A stretch of 64,000 nt of DNA from the NCBI RefSeq assembly GCF_900162665.1, contig NZ_LT727811.1, positions 66,063 to 130,062 of the forward strand, given 5' to 3'. This document shows positions 1-8,813 of the stretch, piece by piece. The first letter of the stretch is position 1; each line of letters starts with the position of its first letter. This DNA comes from Oceanobacillus sojae (GTDB lineage Bacteria; Bacillota; Bacilli; Bacillales; Amphibacillaceae). The position numbers and the translations under genes are program-made. The notes under the pieces are model-generated. The model was not told where the DNA came from and ran no database searches. It saw only the letters and a list, made by a program, of their open reading frames with translations.

Positions 1-388
1 CTGGACCGAAGCAACTGAGATAAAGGAATCACCGTGAGTTTACGAACGGATGATGACTTATCGTAGGGCGCTCTCGGGAAGTTGTCTAGTTTTTGACGCT
101 TGCAGCTGGACAGGGATCAGCACCATCTGAAGATCCACTTTTGCCAAGTGATCTTCTTGGCAAAAGTTAGCTGAAGAGCGTGCCCCTAGGCAGGCTAAGG
201 TCGCAACGTCCTGTTGCAACGCCTGCATTAGTACGTCCTGTACGTCGAAAGCAAAACGGTCCGCCGCAGCGGTGGCCTTACATGTCACCTTCTTTCTGGA
301 TAGAGTATATGCTTTGTCAAAAGATAGATGGAAGGAAGGAATGATTAACACCTGTCTCTATGATATGTAAATTATTTTTTTGGTGCGG
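1..388. repeat. Dispersed hairpin-rich repeat, copy A (left part outside window)
   Basis: This stretch matches 60667-61142 over its whole length and is nearly identical in most blocks, so it is a dispersed repeat rather than a gene. It contains a perfect 10-bp hairpin (TTTTGCCAAG, loop 149-155, CTTGGCAAAA; 139-165) and two hairpins with the loop GTCCT: GCAAC/GTTGC at 203-217 and GTAC/GTAC at 231-243. Relative to copy B it lacks a 72-bp segment and a 34-bp module. A 97-codon open frame on the minus strand inside it has no ribosome-binding site and reads through the hairpins, so I do not call it a gene. The match begins at base 1, so the repeat probably continues beyond the window. Confidence 0.85.
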
Positions 389-402
389 AAGTTGAGTTAT
401 TC

Positions 403-447
403 TTAAAAAAATGGAGATATTCATCAAATATAGATGAATATCTCCAT
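403..447 (-). terminator. Rho-independent terminator of pyrG
   Basis: A perfect 15-bp stem (411-425 with 433-447, 7-nt loop) is followed on the minus strand by a T run (complement of 404-410). It starts 15 nt after the pyrG stop codon. Confidence 0.92.
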
Positions 448-461
448 TTTAACTTTATATA

Positions 462-2072
<1,611 letters not shown>

Positions 2073-2209
2073 TCATCCTTCTTTCTTTATTTTTATGCTG
2101 TGTGTTGAATAATATATTTGGTCGTTCTTTGGAATGATTGTCCTGTCATTATCTTTTACATAGACAGTAAAAGTTATCATGTCAGAACGGTTTTGCTTTT
2201 ATTTCTTTA

Positions 2210-2315
2210 TCTAACAAGAAAAGCGTTTCCCCCTCTCATCTCTCAGGGGAAACGCTTTGTAATTATATTCAAAGAGCCCAATAAAGATTCTACTGTTAGT
2301 CCATGTAAATGTCAA
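2210..2315 (-). promoter_or_regulatory. pyrG promoter and CTP-sensing attenuator
   Basis: Reading the minus strand: -35 TTGACA (2315-2310), 17-bp spacer, -10 TAGAAT (2292-2287), 7 nt, then the expected start GGGCTC (2279-2274). About 15 nt later comes a terminator hairpin, AAAGCGTTTCCCC paired with GGGGAAACGCTTT (2258-2246 and 2232-2220), followed by TCTTGTT. The transcript start GGGCUC and a C-rich 5' terminator arm are the hallmarks of B. subtilis pyrG control, where low CTP causes reiterative G addition and the poly-G end pairs with the C-rich arm to block termination. The same hairpin may also stop read-through from the corrinoid operon. Confidence 0.88.
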
Positions 2316-2339
2316 GCTCTGAATGTAATCTGTTGTATT

Positions 2340-3044
2340 TCAACAATTGGATATCTTGATCGGGTGGAAAAGCCTTCCTGCAAGCTGTTCAGCTTCTGTC
2401 TTAGTTCCCTGTTCAAAAGCAATAAGAAAACATGTTGCAGGACCTGCAGATGCTTGTAGATCAAGTACTGATTCAAACTCTGTCCTCAGGCCTGTCCATT
2501 GTTGAAATGTCTCTGTAATTCCTTTGGATCCTACTGGCATGATTGATTTAACTCCTGCTGTATCAGCGATTTTTTTTAATAGAGCAGCACTTGGAATCTT
2601 CCCACCGTTATCCAAAACAGCCTGACCGTTAAAAGGAGCTCCGATAACTGCAAAGCTCTCCTTGCCTGTCCATTGATACCTGTTTCTTTTTTCCCTTTTC
2701 CCAATCAGGGTTAAGCCAAGTCCGGACTGGAGCGTTTGAAAATTACTTTCCGTACTTCCGGTAATGGGCAGTCCGGCAAATCCAGCATTATTAAGTTCTT
2801 CAAACACTCCTGCTTTATAATCCTGCCAGGCCTCTTCATTCGTAAAGTTTTGCATAATCACAGCGGCAGGCTCTGCATATTCTGCCAGGCATTCCATTAA
2901 CACTACCCGGCAGGCAAATTTCCCGACTATCTGATTAGAGGTTTTCACCAGATCGGCTTCTTTTTCACCGATAGCCCCGCTGTTATCTGTCGCAATCACC
3001 AATTCCTTATCTGCTTCCAACGGCAAAATGATAGCATTTGTCAT
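2340..3044 (-). CDS. PurM/AIR-synthase-like protein, candidate alpha-ribazole kinase (CblS-like)
   Basis: A 234-aa protein of the PurM/AIR-synthase type: the N-terminal half carries an acidic nucleotide-binding segment (IATDNSGAIGEKEAD, about residues 17-31) and the C-terminal half a glycine-rich PurM-C-like part (AVIGAPFNGQ, MPVGSKG). It is the last gene of the corrinoid operon, 5 nt after the adenosyltransferase, with only a weak ribosome site. Listeria and Geobacillus phosphorylate alpha-ribazole with CblS, which as I recall is PurM-related, instead of making the nucleotide with CobT. No cobT is present here, so a CblS role fits. It is not a GHMP kinase, so it is unlikely to be PduX. Confidence 0.6.
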   Translation of the reverse strand: MTNAIILPLEADKELVIATDNSGAIGEKEADLVKTSNQIVGKFACRVVLMECLAEYAEPAAVIMQNFTNEEAWQDYKAGVFEELNNAGFAGLPITGSTESNFQTLQSGLGLTLIGKREKRNRYQWTGKESFAVIGAPFNGQAVLDNGGKIPSAALLKKIADTAGVKSIMPVGSKGITETFQQWTGLRTEFESVLDLQASAGPATCFLIAFEQGTKTEAEQLAGRLFHPIKISNC

Positions 3045-3049
3045 CCGTC

Positions 3050-3634
3050 TTATTTATTTTTCTTGTGGCTGCCTCGAAATACTCTGGCGCTCCGCTCATA
3101 TTCTACATCAGCAACTTCAAGTCGCGCATTTACAACACGGGCAGCAGCAAAAAAGTAATCCGAAAGGCGGTTGATATATTTTAATGGAATTGGATTAATT
3201 TCTTCAGCTTCGTGATACAGTGTTACCATTTGTCTCTCTGCTCTTCTTGTCACTGTTCTCGCAACATGAAGTGCAGAAGCTGCCTGAGAGCCTCCCGGTA
3301 AAATAAATCTCTCGAGCTCCGGTGCTTCCTCAATGAGACTGTCCATTCGCTCCTCCAGATAGGTAACTATATCCTCCGTCAGCTCATATGGTCTTTCCTT
3401 TTTGGAAACATTGGAAAGCTCCGTGCCGCAATCGAATAATTCATGCTGGATTTTCACCAGATCCTGAATAATATCCTCAAATACATCCGGATCAAGGTAA
3501 GCAATTGCCAATCCGGTAAACGAATTGATTTCATCGATAGAGCCATATGCTTCTACACGCACATCATCCTTGCTTGCTTTTCCGCCAATTAACGCTGTCT
3601 GTCCTTTGTCCCCAGTTCTTGTGTAAAGTCTCAT
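3050..3634 (-). CDS. pduO: PduO-type cob(I)alamin adenosyltransferase
   Basis: This 194-aa enzyme attaches the adenosyl group of ATP to cob(I)alamin/cobinamide to give the AdoCbl form. The N-terminal ATP-binding signature YTRTGDKGQTALIGG (residues 4-18) and the motif RVEAYGSIDEINSF identify the PduO/YvqK family; the C-terminal helix carries the conserved SDYFFAAARVVNAR. The start codon overlaps the stop of the upstream CobU-like gene (ATGA), which implies translational coupling. It supplies the cofactor needed by IcmF encoded at 14.3-17.5 kb. Confidence 0.93.
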   Translation of the reverse strand: MRLYTRTGDKGQTALIGGKASKDDVRVEAYGSIDEINSFTGLAIAYLDPDVFEDIIQDLVKIQHELFDCGTELSNVSKKERPYELTEDIVTYLEERMDSLIEEAPELERFILPGGSQAASALHVARTVTRRAERQMVTLYHEAEEINPIPLKYINRLSDYFFAAARVVNARLEVADVEYERSARVFRGSHKKNK

Positions 3635-4077
3635 TTAAATCTCTCCCTACTTTTTAGTGTTTGTGAAATGCCGTACCAAACCAGATCAACCCGCTCTGCA
3701 CGCGCAGTTATTCTTTGATAAAGCCAGCCGGTAATATCACGATGCAGCCGATTTTCTTTTTCCATTGGTACAATTCCCTTTGAAATATCCGTTCCAATCA
3801 ATACAAGCCTGTGGTTTTCCTCATTTTGTTCCCATTCCATCCATTTTTCAATCTTTTTAATGTTTTTATCTAAGAGTACATCAGCAGATAATTCCGCGTT
3901 CATTTCTTTTTTTACCCATAATTCCAGCCCTTCTAAAATCACAACAGAACGCAAATTTTCACCTGGAACGGGCCAGTCAGGGTATTCTGATGCCGAAAAC
4001 CATGTTGTATCCTCAGGATAATGCTGCTTCACCCATTTCCTTTTGCCGTTAAAGGCACCTCCTGTAACGAAATGCAT
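3631..4077 (-). CDS. CobU-like nucleotide-binding protein, degenerate P-loop
   Basis: A short (148 aa) paralogue of CobU. The glycine loop reads VTGGAFNGKRKW, so the Ser/Thr normally following GK is Arg, and the guanylyltransferase His region is hard to recognise. I place the start at the internal ATG at 4077, preceded by GAAGGGGGAGCG, rather than at an upstream ATG without a good site; the first codons overlap the 3' end of the phosphatase gene by about 49 nt. It may be a regulatory or diverged partner of the complete CobU at 6255-6815. Kinase activity is doubtful. Confidence 0.7.
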   Translation of the reverse strand: MHFVTGGAFNGKRKWVKQHYPEDTTWFSASEYPDWPVPGENLRSVVILEGLELWVKKEMNAELSADVLLDKNIKKIEKWMEWEQNEENHRLVLIGTDISKGIVPMEKENRLHRDITGWLYQRITARAERVDLVWYGISQTLKSRERFK

Positions 4078-4655
4078 TTTCGCTCCCCCTTCCAATCGTC
4101 TATTTTCCAAGTTAAGCGGAGTCCTGCGTCATGTGATACTTTCCAATCAAAAAATGATCTCTTTTCTTTCGTTAAACTTGCTAATAAACAGCGAATGACT
4201 CCTCCGTGGGCAACAAGCAATATATTTTTACAATGCCGTTTGTCTGCCTCTTCCCTTAATTGCTGAAAACCTGCATTAATACGCTGCTGCATTTTCTGAA
4301 AGCTTTCTCCGTCTGGAGGCGTATTGCTTTCTGGTGCATCAATCCAGGCCCGATAGCTCGCATTTCTTTTTAAATCGTCGTAGGTTTTCATTTCCCACGC
4401 ACCAAAATACATTTCCCGAAAACCTTTTATTTCTATTCGTTCCAGCTCCGGGCAAAGCAGGTCAGCCGTTTGACGGGCCCGTAATAAATCACTTGTTATA
4501 CAAAGATCAAACTGTTTCCCGAAACCTTGAACGGCCCTTAATCTGTCCAATTCTTCCGGCAGAAGCGGCTCATCTGTCCAGCCAAGGTATCTTTTTTCCT
4601 GATTCGCTCTTGTTATACCATGGCGAAGGAGTGTAACAGTAATAAAGTCAGCCAT
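4029..4655 (-). CDS. Histidine phosphatase, likely alpha-ribazole phosphatase (CobC)
   Basis: 208 aa, phosphoglycerate-mutase superfamily. The catalytic RHG motif lies in LLRHGITRANQ at the N-terminus, with the second-half active site VAHGGVIRCLL. Position in a corrinoid operon next to cobS makes it a likely CobC, removing the 5' phosphate from alpha-ribazole phosphate or from adenosylcobalamin phosphate. It overlaps cobS by 43 nt at its start and the CobU-like gene at its end, so the cluster is tightly packed. General histidine phosphatases look alike, so the substrate is inferred from context. Confidence 0.85.
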   Translation of the reverse strand: MADFITVTLLRHGITRANQEKRYLGWTDEPLLPEELDRLRAVQGFGKQFDLCITSDLLRARQTADLLCPELERIEIKGFREMYFGAWEMKTYDDLKRNASYRAWIDAPESNTPPDGESFQKMQQRINAGFQQLREEADKRHCKNILLVAHGGVIRCLLASLTKEKRSFFDWKVSHDAGLRLTWKIDDWKGERKCISLQEVPLTAKGNG

Positions 4656-5419
4656 AGTAATAATTCCATCCCTTCTGAGCTTGCACCTAATGTATCCCCC
4701 GTAATTCCATTGAAATTTTTCCTAATACTTCTGGCGATAAGTAACCCCGCAATGAAAGTCACTGCAATAAACAGCAAATAAGCAAATAACGAGGCTATCT
4801 GAAACCAGGCAATGAAGCTGCCGATAAGTACGAGGTAAACAGCATATACTCCGAAGAGGCTGCTGCTTTTCCCACGCTGAAAAAAGCTCGCCATTCCATC
4901 CGTCCTGGCAGGTGGCAGTATTTGCAGAAATATACCAAGGAGCATCTTCCCCAGAAACGGAATCAATATGATCAAAAGAAAGATAGTGCTGTCTGCAGCC
5001 TGGATTAATTCATAAAGGACAATAAATCTTGTAAACAAGAGTACAATAACCGATAGCACACCAAATGCGCCTGCTCTCGGATCCTTCATAATCTCTAATC
5101 TCTGTTCCGGATCTTTATAAGAGAAATAAGCATCACTGGTGTCTATCCAGCCATCCAGATGAATGCCGCCCGAGAGAATAATCAGCAAAAGCCAAAGAAA
5201 AAGTGCCATCATTAAATCTGTAAATGGTGTAAAGCTTTGCAGTATATAGAGAAAAGCTGCATAGATGCTTCCTTGCAGCAGCCCCAATACCGGAAATGTC
5301 CGGAGTACGTATTTTAACTGATTTTGATCCAGGGAGAATTGGGCTTTTATCGGGATACTTGTAAAAAACTGCAGGTTAATAAGTATCCCTGTAAAAAATA
5401 AGCCGATCTTATACAGCAT
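4613..5419 (-). CDS. cobS: Adenosylcobinamide-GDP ribazoletransferase (cobalamin synthase)
   Basis: CobS, 268 aa, is the integral membrane enzyme that joins AdoCbi-GDP to alpha-ribazole (phosphate), the last step of nucleotide-loop assembly. Family motifs are clear: SGGIHLDGWIDTSDA near residue 85 and EIMKDPRAGAFG near residue 110, with several hydrophobic helices before and after. The start is fixed by AAGGAG lying inside the end of cobQ; stop and start overlap as TGATG. Confidence 0.96.
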   Translation of the reverse strand: MLYKIGLFFTGILINLQFFTSIPIKAQFSLDQNQLKYVLRTFPVLGLLQGSIYAAFLYILQSFTPFTDLMMALFLWLLLIILSGGIHLDGWIDTSDAYFSYKDPEQRLEIMKDPRAGAFGVLSVIVLLFTRFIVLYELIQAADSTIFLLIILIPFLGKMLLGIFLQILPPARTDGMASFFQRGKSSSLFGVYAVYLVLIGSFIAWFQIASLFAYLLFIAVTFIAGLLIARSIRKNFNGITGDTLGASSEGMELLLWLTLLLLHSFAMV

Positions 5420-6258
5420 CAGGATGCTCCTTCCATCATTTCCATCAGTTTTTCTAGATTTATGTTTGCCTCCAAATGGTCTGCAAGCCTTTCATAATCC
5501 GCTTCTTTACTTGTTAAATTTGGCTGGTAAGAGGATTCTGTTCCATGCAGACTGTCCTCTTCGTCCAGTTGATGCTGGATATAAGGAATGACACCCAGTA
5601 CAGGGAGGTTTGTCTCGTTTTCCAGCCACTCCACACCATCCGTAAAAAGAGCTGGATTGCCGGAAAATTTATTAATGATGATTCCTTTTACACGCGAGCG
5701 TTCTTTTTCTGTAAGTAAGGCAAGTGTACCGGCAATACTGGCAAAAACACCGCCTCTTTCAATATCAGCTACTAAAAGAACCGGGATATCTGCAAGCTCG
5801 GCAATTGCCATATTCGCCAGATCACGTTCCTTTAAATTCATTTCTACAGGACTTCCAGCCCCTTCAATAATTACAAAGTCGCTGCTGTTGTCAGCCTGTG
5901 CCAAGCCTTCTTTAATTGTTTGGAGTGCTCTCCGGTAATAAAGGTCTTTAAAGCTTGCACCTGTAATCACGCCCTGTGATTTTCCGTTAAAAAATACTTC
6001 TGTACGCATATTTTTTAACGGCTTCAGCAGAACTGGGTTCATCCAGGGCTCCGCTCTGCGCCCTGCAGCTTCTGCCTGCTCGTATTGTGAAATGGCAATC
6101 TCTCTTCCCGTTTCAAGTACAACACTATGACTCGACATATTCTGTGCTTTAAAAGGGGAAATATGAAATCCGCGTCTTGTCAGCATCCGGCAAATTGCTG
6201 TTGTGAGAATACTTTTTCCGACATGAGAAGCTGTTCCCTGCAGCATAATTCCTTTCAT
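5419..6258 (-). CDS. cobQ: Cobyric acid synthase-like protein lacking the glutaminase domain
   Basis: The N-terminal ATP-dependent synthetase domain of CobQ is intact: MLQGTASHVGKS, KAQNMSSHSVV, the acidic IIEGAGSPVEMNL and VLLVADIERGGVFAS. The protein ends after 279 residues, whereas CobQ is usually about 500; the whole class I glutamine amidotransferase domain is missing. The last 25 residues (YERLADHLEANINLEKLMEM) resemble the tail of full-length CobQ, suggesting internal loss of the GATase domain. Start: ATG at 6258 overlapping the cobU stop (ATGA) and preceded by AAGGGGAG. Its stop overlaps the cobS start, so it is embedded in the operon and not an obvious decaying frameshift. It may use free ammonia, have another amidotransferase partner, or have lost its original role. 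Confidence 0.85.
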   Translation of the reverse strand: MKGIMLQGTASHVGKSILTTAICRMLTRRGFHISPFKAQNMSSHSVVLETGREIAISQYEQAEAAGRRAEPWMNPVLLKPLKNMRTEVFFNGKSQGVITGASFKDLYYRRALQTIKEGLAQADNSSDFVIIEGAGSPVEMNLKERDLANMAIAELADIPVLLVADIERGGVFASIAGTLALLTEKERSRVKGIIINKFSGNPALFTDGVEWLENETNLPVLGVIPYIQHQLDEEDSLHGTESSYQPNLTSKEADYERLADHLEANINLEKLMEMMEGAS

Positions 6259-6815
6259 TTCCATCTCCCCTTCTTCACCAGCGGCATCCCGCTTTCCACT
6301 AAAATTGCCAAATTTGCGTTCTCTACTATCTGCTGATGCATATTTCCTAATAGCTTTTGATAATGCAGCGTGAGCCCATCCTCATAAGGGGTGTCCTGCA
6401 GCACTTCATTGGAAACAATAATGACCTCACCAGCCCGGCTGCAAAGCGCTGCAATATCCTTTTTCACAAGCTCTAAAACTGTAGGTGCATCAATTATTTC
6501 TTCTTGAAATAAATAATTATTCAAAAGTGTGGTCATACAATCTAATAAAATCACATCCTGACCCGTAAATTGATTAGCGATATGTGATAAATGAACCGGC
6601 TGCTCCCAGGTCCTCCACGCAGACTCAGATTGCTTCCGATCCTGCTGATGGCGTTGAATGCGCTCCTGCATTTCTCTATCCGAGGGGATACCGCACGCGA
6701 TATAATGAAGATTGCTATCTGTTTCCCGCGCATGCCCTACAGCTAGTTTTTCAGCAAAAGCACTTTTGCCGCTACGTACTCCTCCCGTAATAAATATCAA
6801 TTCCCCTGTTTCCAT
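6255..6815 (-). CDS. cobU: Adenosylcobinamide kinase / adenosylcobinamide-phosphate guanylyltransferase
   Basis: CobU (186 aa, normal length) phosphorylates adenosylcobinamide and then transfers GMP to give AdoCbi-GDP, the substrate of CobS. It has the P-loop FITGGVRSGKSAFAE, the segment YIACGIPSDREMQERIQRHQ with the guanylylated His region, and ILLDCMTTLLNN as Walker B. It starts within the end of the aminotransferase gene; GGAGG lies 10 nt before the ATG. A second, shorter CobU-like gene occurs at 3631-4077. Confidence 0.95.
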   Translation of the reverse strand: METGELIFITGGVRSGKSAFAEKLAVGHARETDSNLHYIACGIPSDREMQERIQRHQQDRKQSESAWRTWEQPVHLSHIANQFTGQDVILLDCMTTLLNNYLFQEEIIDAPTVLELVKKDIAALCSRAGEVIIVSNEVLQDTPYEDGLTLHYQKLLGNMHQQIVENANLAILVESGMPLVKKGRWK

Positions 6816-7873
6816 GCAGCTAACGCCTCCAGCAGTATTTTATTATCATCAGACTGCTTCACGGCAACACGAAGCCATTTTCCCTTTATTCCCGGAAAGT
6901 TTTCAGTGTGCCGCAGCACAAGCCCCTGTTTCAGAAGATAATGAAACAGCTTTTCCTGTGTTGATAGTGCAGGATCCTTCAATAAATAGAAATTCAGCTG
7001 TGATGAACTATGTTCAAAGCCAAGCTGCCTAAGCCGCTGAAAAATTGCTGTCCGTTCGGATTCAATAAAACTTCTTGTTTCCCCAGTATGAGATTCATCC
7101 TGTAAACAGGCAACACCAGCCTTCATTGCCAATGCATTCACGCTCCAATGCGGCTTTGTTCTGCCGATCTTTTGAAGCAATTCAGGATTCCCGGCAAGAA
7201 AACCGAGACGCAGACCGGCAATACTATACATTTTTGTCAGCGAGCGGATAATAAGCACGTGCTGTTGATGCAGCACTTTATCTATATAAGTAACAGGCTC
7301 CGGTAAAAAATCATAAAAAGCCTCGTCGATAATACAAAGTGTATCCGTTCTTTTACATACTTCTATCAGGTTTTCTACCGCCTCCCGATTGTAATGAATG
7401 CCTGTAGGGTTATTGGGATTACACAGGAATACCGCCTTTACTCCTTGAAGCTTATCCGCTAATGCTGACGCCTCTAAATTCCATTCCGGTGCAGCAAGTA
7501 CAATTTCCATAACCTCACAGCCTTCATTCCTGCAGGCGGTCGCATATTCTGAAAAAGCCGGATGGATAACAGCCACTTTACTTCCAGCTAAATATCTGGC
7601 AACCAGAGTAATTATCTCGGCAGCTCCGTTTCCTGCCAATAAATGTGTAACAGAAATATTCTCCTGTGCTGCAAGCTCTTCCATAAGCTCATTAGCGTAC
7701 GGATCTGGATAATCATTGATCGCTGTGAACCAGTCTCCCCATCTGTCCTTTAATACTTTCGGTGCACCTACTGGGTTAATATTCACGCTGAAATCAATCA
7801 CCTTCTCAGGCTGTTCCATCTTTAGAGATGCATAGACATATTTTGTGTTAGAACCATGCTCCGGCAGCTGCAA
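6797..7873 (-). CDS. cobD: PLP-dependent threonine-phosphate decarboxylase / aminotransferase (CobD/CobC type)
   Basis: A fold-type I PLP enzyme of 358 aa. The N-terminal IDFSVNINPVGAPK, the CNPNNPTG motif, IIDEAFYDF and the Schiff-base lysine in SLTKMYSIAGLRLG are diagnostic for the CobD/HisC group. In this operon it most likely makes (R)-1-amino-2-propanol phosphate from threonine phosphate for CbiB. I chose the TTG at 7873, preceded by GGAGGTGG, because an upstream ATG would place non-homologous residues before the conserved HGSN segment. No threonine kinase (PduX) is recognisable in the window. Confidence 0.88.
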   Translation of the reverse strand: MQLPEHGSNTKYVYASLKMEQPEKVIDFSVNINPVGAPKVLKDRWGDWFTAINDYPDPYANELMEELAAQENISVTHLLAGNGAAEIITLVARYLAGSKVAVIHPAFSEYATACRNEGCEVMEIVLAAPEWNLEASALADKLQGVKAVFLCNPNNPTGIHYNREAVENLIEVCKRTDTLCIIDEAFYDFLPEPVTYIDKVLHQQHVLIIRSLTKMYSIAGLRLGFLAGNPELLQKIGRTKPHWSVNALAMKAGVACLQDESHTGETRSFIESERTAIFQRLRQLGFEHSSSQLNFYLLKDPALSTQEKLFHYLLKQGLVLRHTENFPGIKGKWLRVAVKQSDDNKILLEALAAWKQGN

Positions 7874-8813
7874 TGATGCCACCTCCAATCCATAAGATAA
7901 TAACAAAAGCAAAAACGGCGCGCTCCATTATTTTGATAGTATGTAAAATATCCTTCTTTTCTAATTCCCGCCTGCTGATACCCATATGAGCGCGCTTTGA
8001 TTTAATACCCTTATAATAATTTACTCCACCCAGTTGAACACCAAGGAATAACGCAACAGCTGCTTCAAAAAAACCACTGTTCGGGCTTGGATGCTTTTTG
8101 GCATCTGTGTACCACCTTTTAAAGGCTTCTTTTCTGTTAAGGTGGGGAGTACGATTTGTTAGCATCATCAAAAAGGTCGTTATTCTGCCGGGAATCCAGT
8201 TTAAAACATCGTCAAGCCTTGCGGATGCCCAGCCGAAATCCCGGTAACGTTCATTTTTATGACCCAGCATGGAATCACATGTATTTACTGCACGGTACAC
8301 AATTGCCAGCGGGGCGCCGCCAATAAAAGCCCAAAAAAGCGGGGAAGTAATTCCATCACCAATACTTTCAGCAACTGTTTCGACAGCAGCACGTGTTACT
8401 TCCTTTTCATCCAGATTTTCCGTATCTCTGCCGACAATCATAGACACCTGATAACGGGCCTTCTCTATATCGCCGGCAGCCAGCGGCTCATAAACACGCA
8501 ATGCTGCTGTTCCTAAATCCTTTTGTGCAATCGTTACTGCAATCAGACATGCCTCTACAATCATTCCTGCAGCAGCATGAAGCTGATATGCGCTCCAGCT
8601 TATCAAAAAACTCATTAATAAAACTGTCATTGTTACCAGTAAAAGAAGGACAATACCTTTCCATTTTTTATATCTCCCGTGATTCAAACGCCTGTCGAGC
8701 AGGGCAATAAAATTCCCCATCCAACGTACCGGATGCGGCCAGTCCGGAGGATCACCAATGATGCGATCAATGATTAATGCGAGTGTGATGCTAATTAGGT
8801 GATAGATAATCAT
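7848..8813 (-). CDS. cbiB: Adenosylcobinamide-phosphate synthase
   Basis: CbiB (321 aa) attaches aminopropanol phosphate to adenosylcobyric acid. It is an integral membrane protein with the family start IIDRIIGDPPDWPHPVRWMG, the segment VAESIGDGITSPLFWAFIGG, and VNTCDSMLGHKNERY. It overlaps its neighbours at both ends by about 25 nt. With the CbiZ domain encoded just upstream, it would rebuild corrinoids after CbiZ has cut off the original side chain, the standard remodelling route. Confidence 0.95.
   Translation of the reverse strand: MIIYHLISITLALIIDRIIGDPPDWPHPVRWMGNFIALLDRRLNHGRYKKWKGIVLLLLVTMTVLLMSFLISWSAYQLHAAAGMIVEACLIAVTIAQKDLGTAALRVYEPLAAGDIEKARYQVSMIVGRDTENLDEKEVTRAAVETVAESIGDGITSPLFWAFIGGAPLAIVYRAVNTCDSMLGHKNERYRDFGWASARLDDVLNWIPGRITTFLMMLTNRTPHLNRKEAFKRWYTDAKKHPSPNSGFFEAAVALFLGVQLGGVNYYKGIKSKRAHMGISRRELEKKDILHTIKIMERAVFAFVIILWIGGGIIAAAGAWF

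Noticed and set aside
58-351. 97-codon open frame on the minus strand inside repeat copy A
   Set aside because: It reads through hairpins of a dispersed repeat, has no ribosome site, and copy B carries indels that are not multiples of three.
2118-2459. 113-codon plus-strand frame between pyrG and the corrinoid operon
   Set aside because: It runs over the pyrG promoter/attenuator and the end of the PurM-like gene on the other strand; composition is not protein-like.
6712-7032. 106-codon plus-strand frame
   Set aside because: Antisense to cobU and the cobD-like gene, no start signal.
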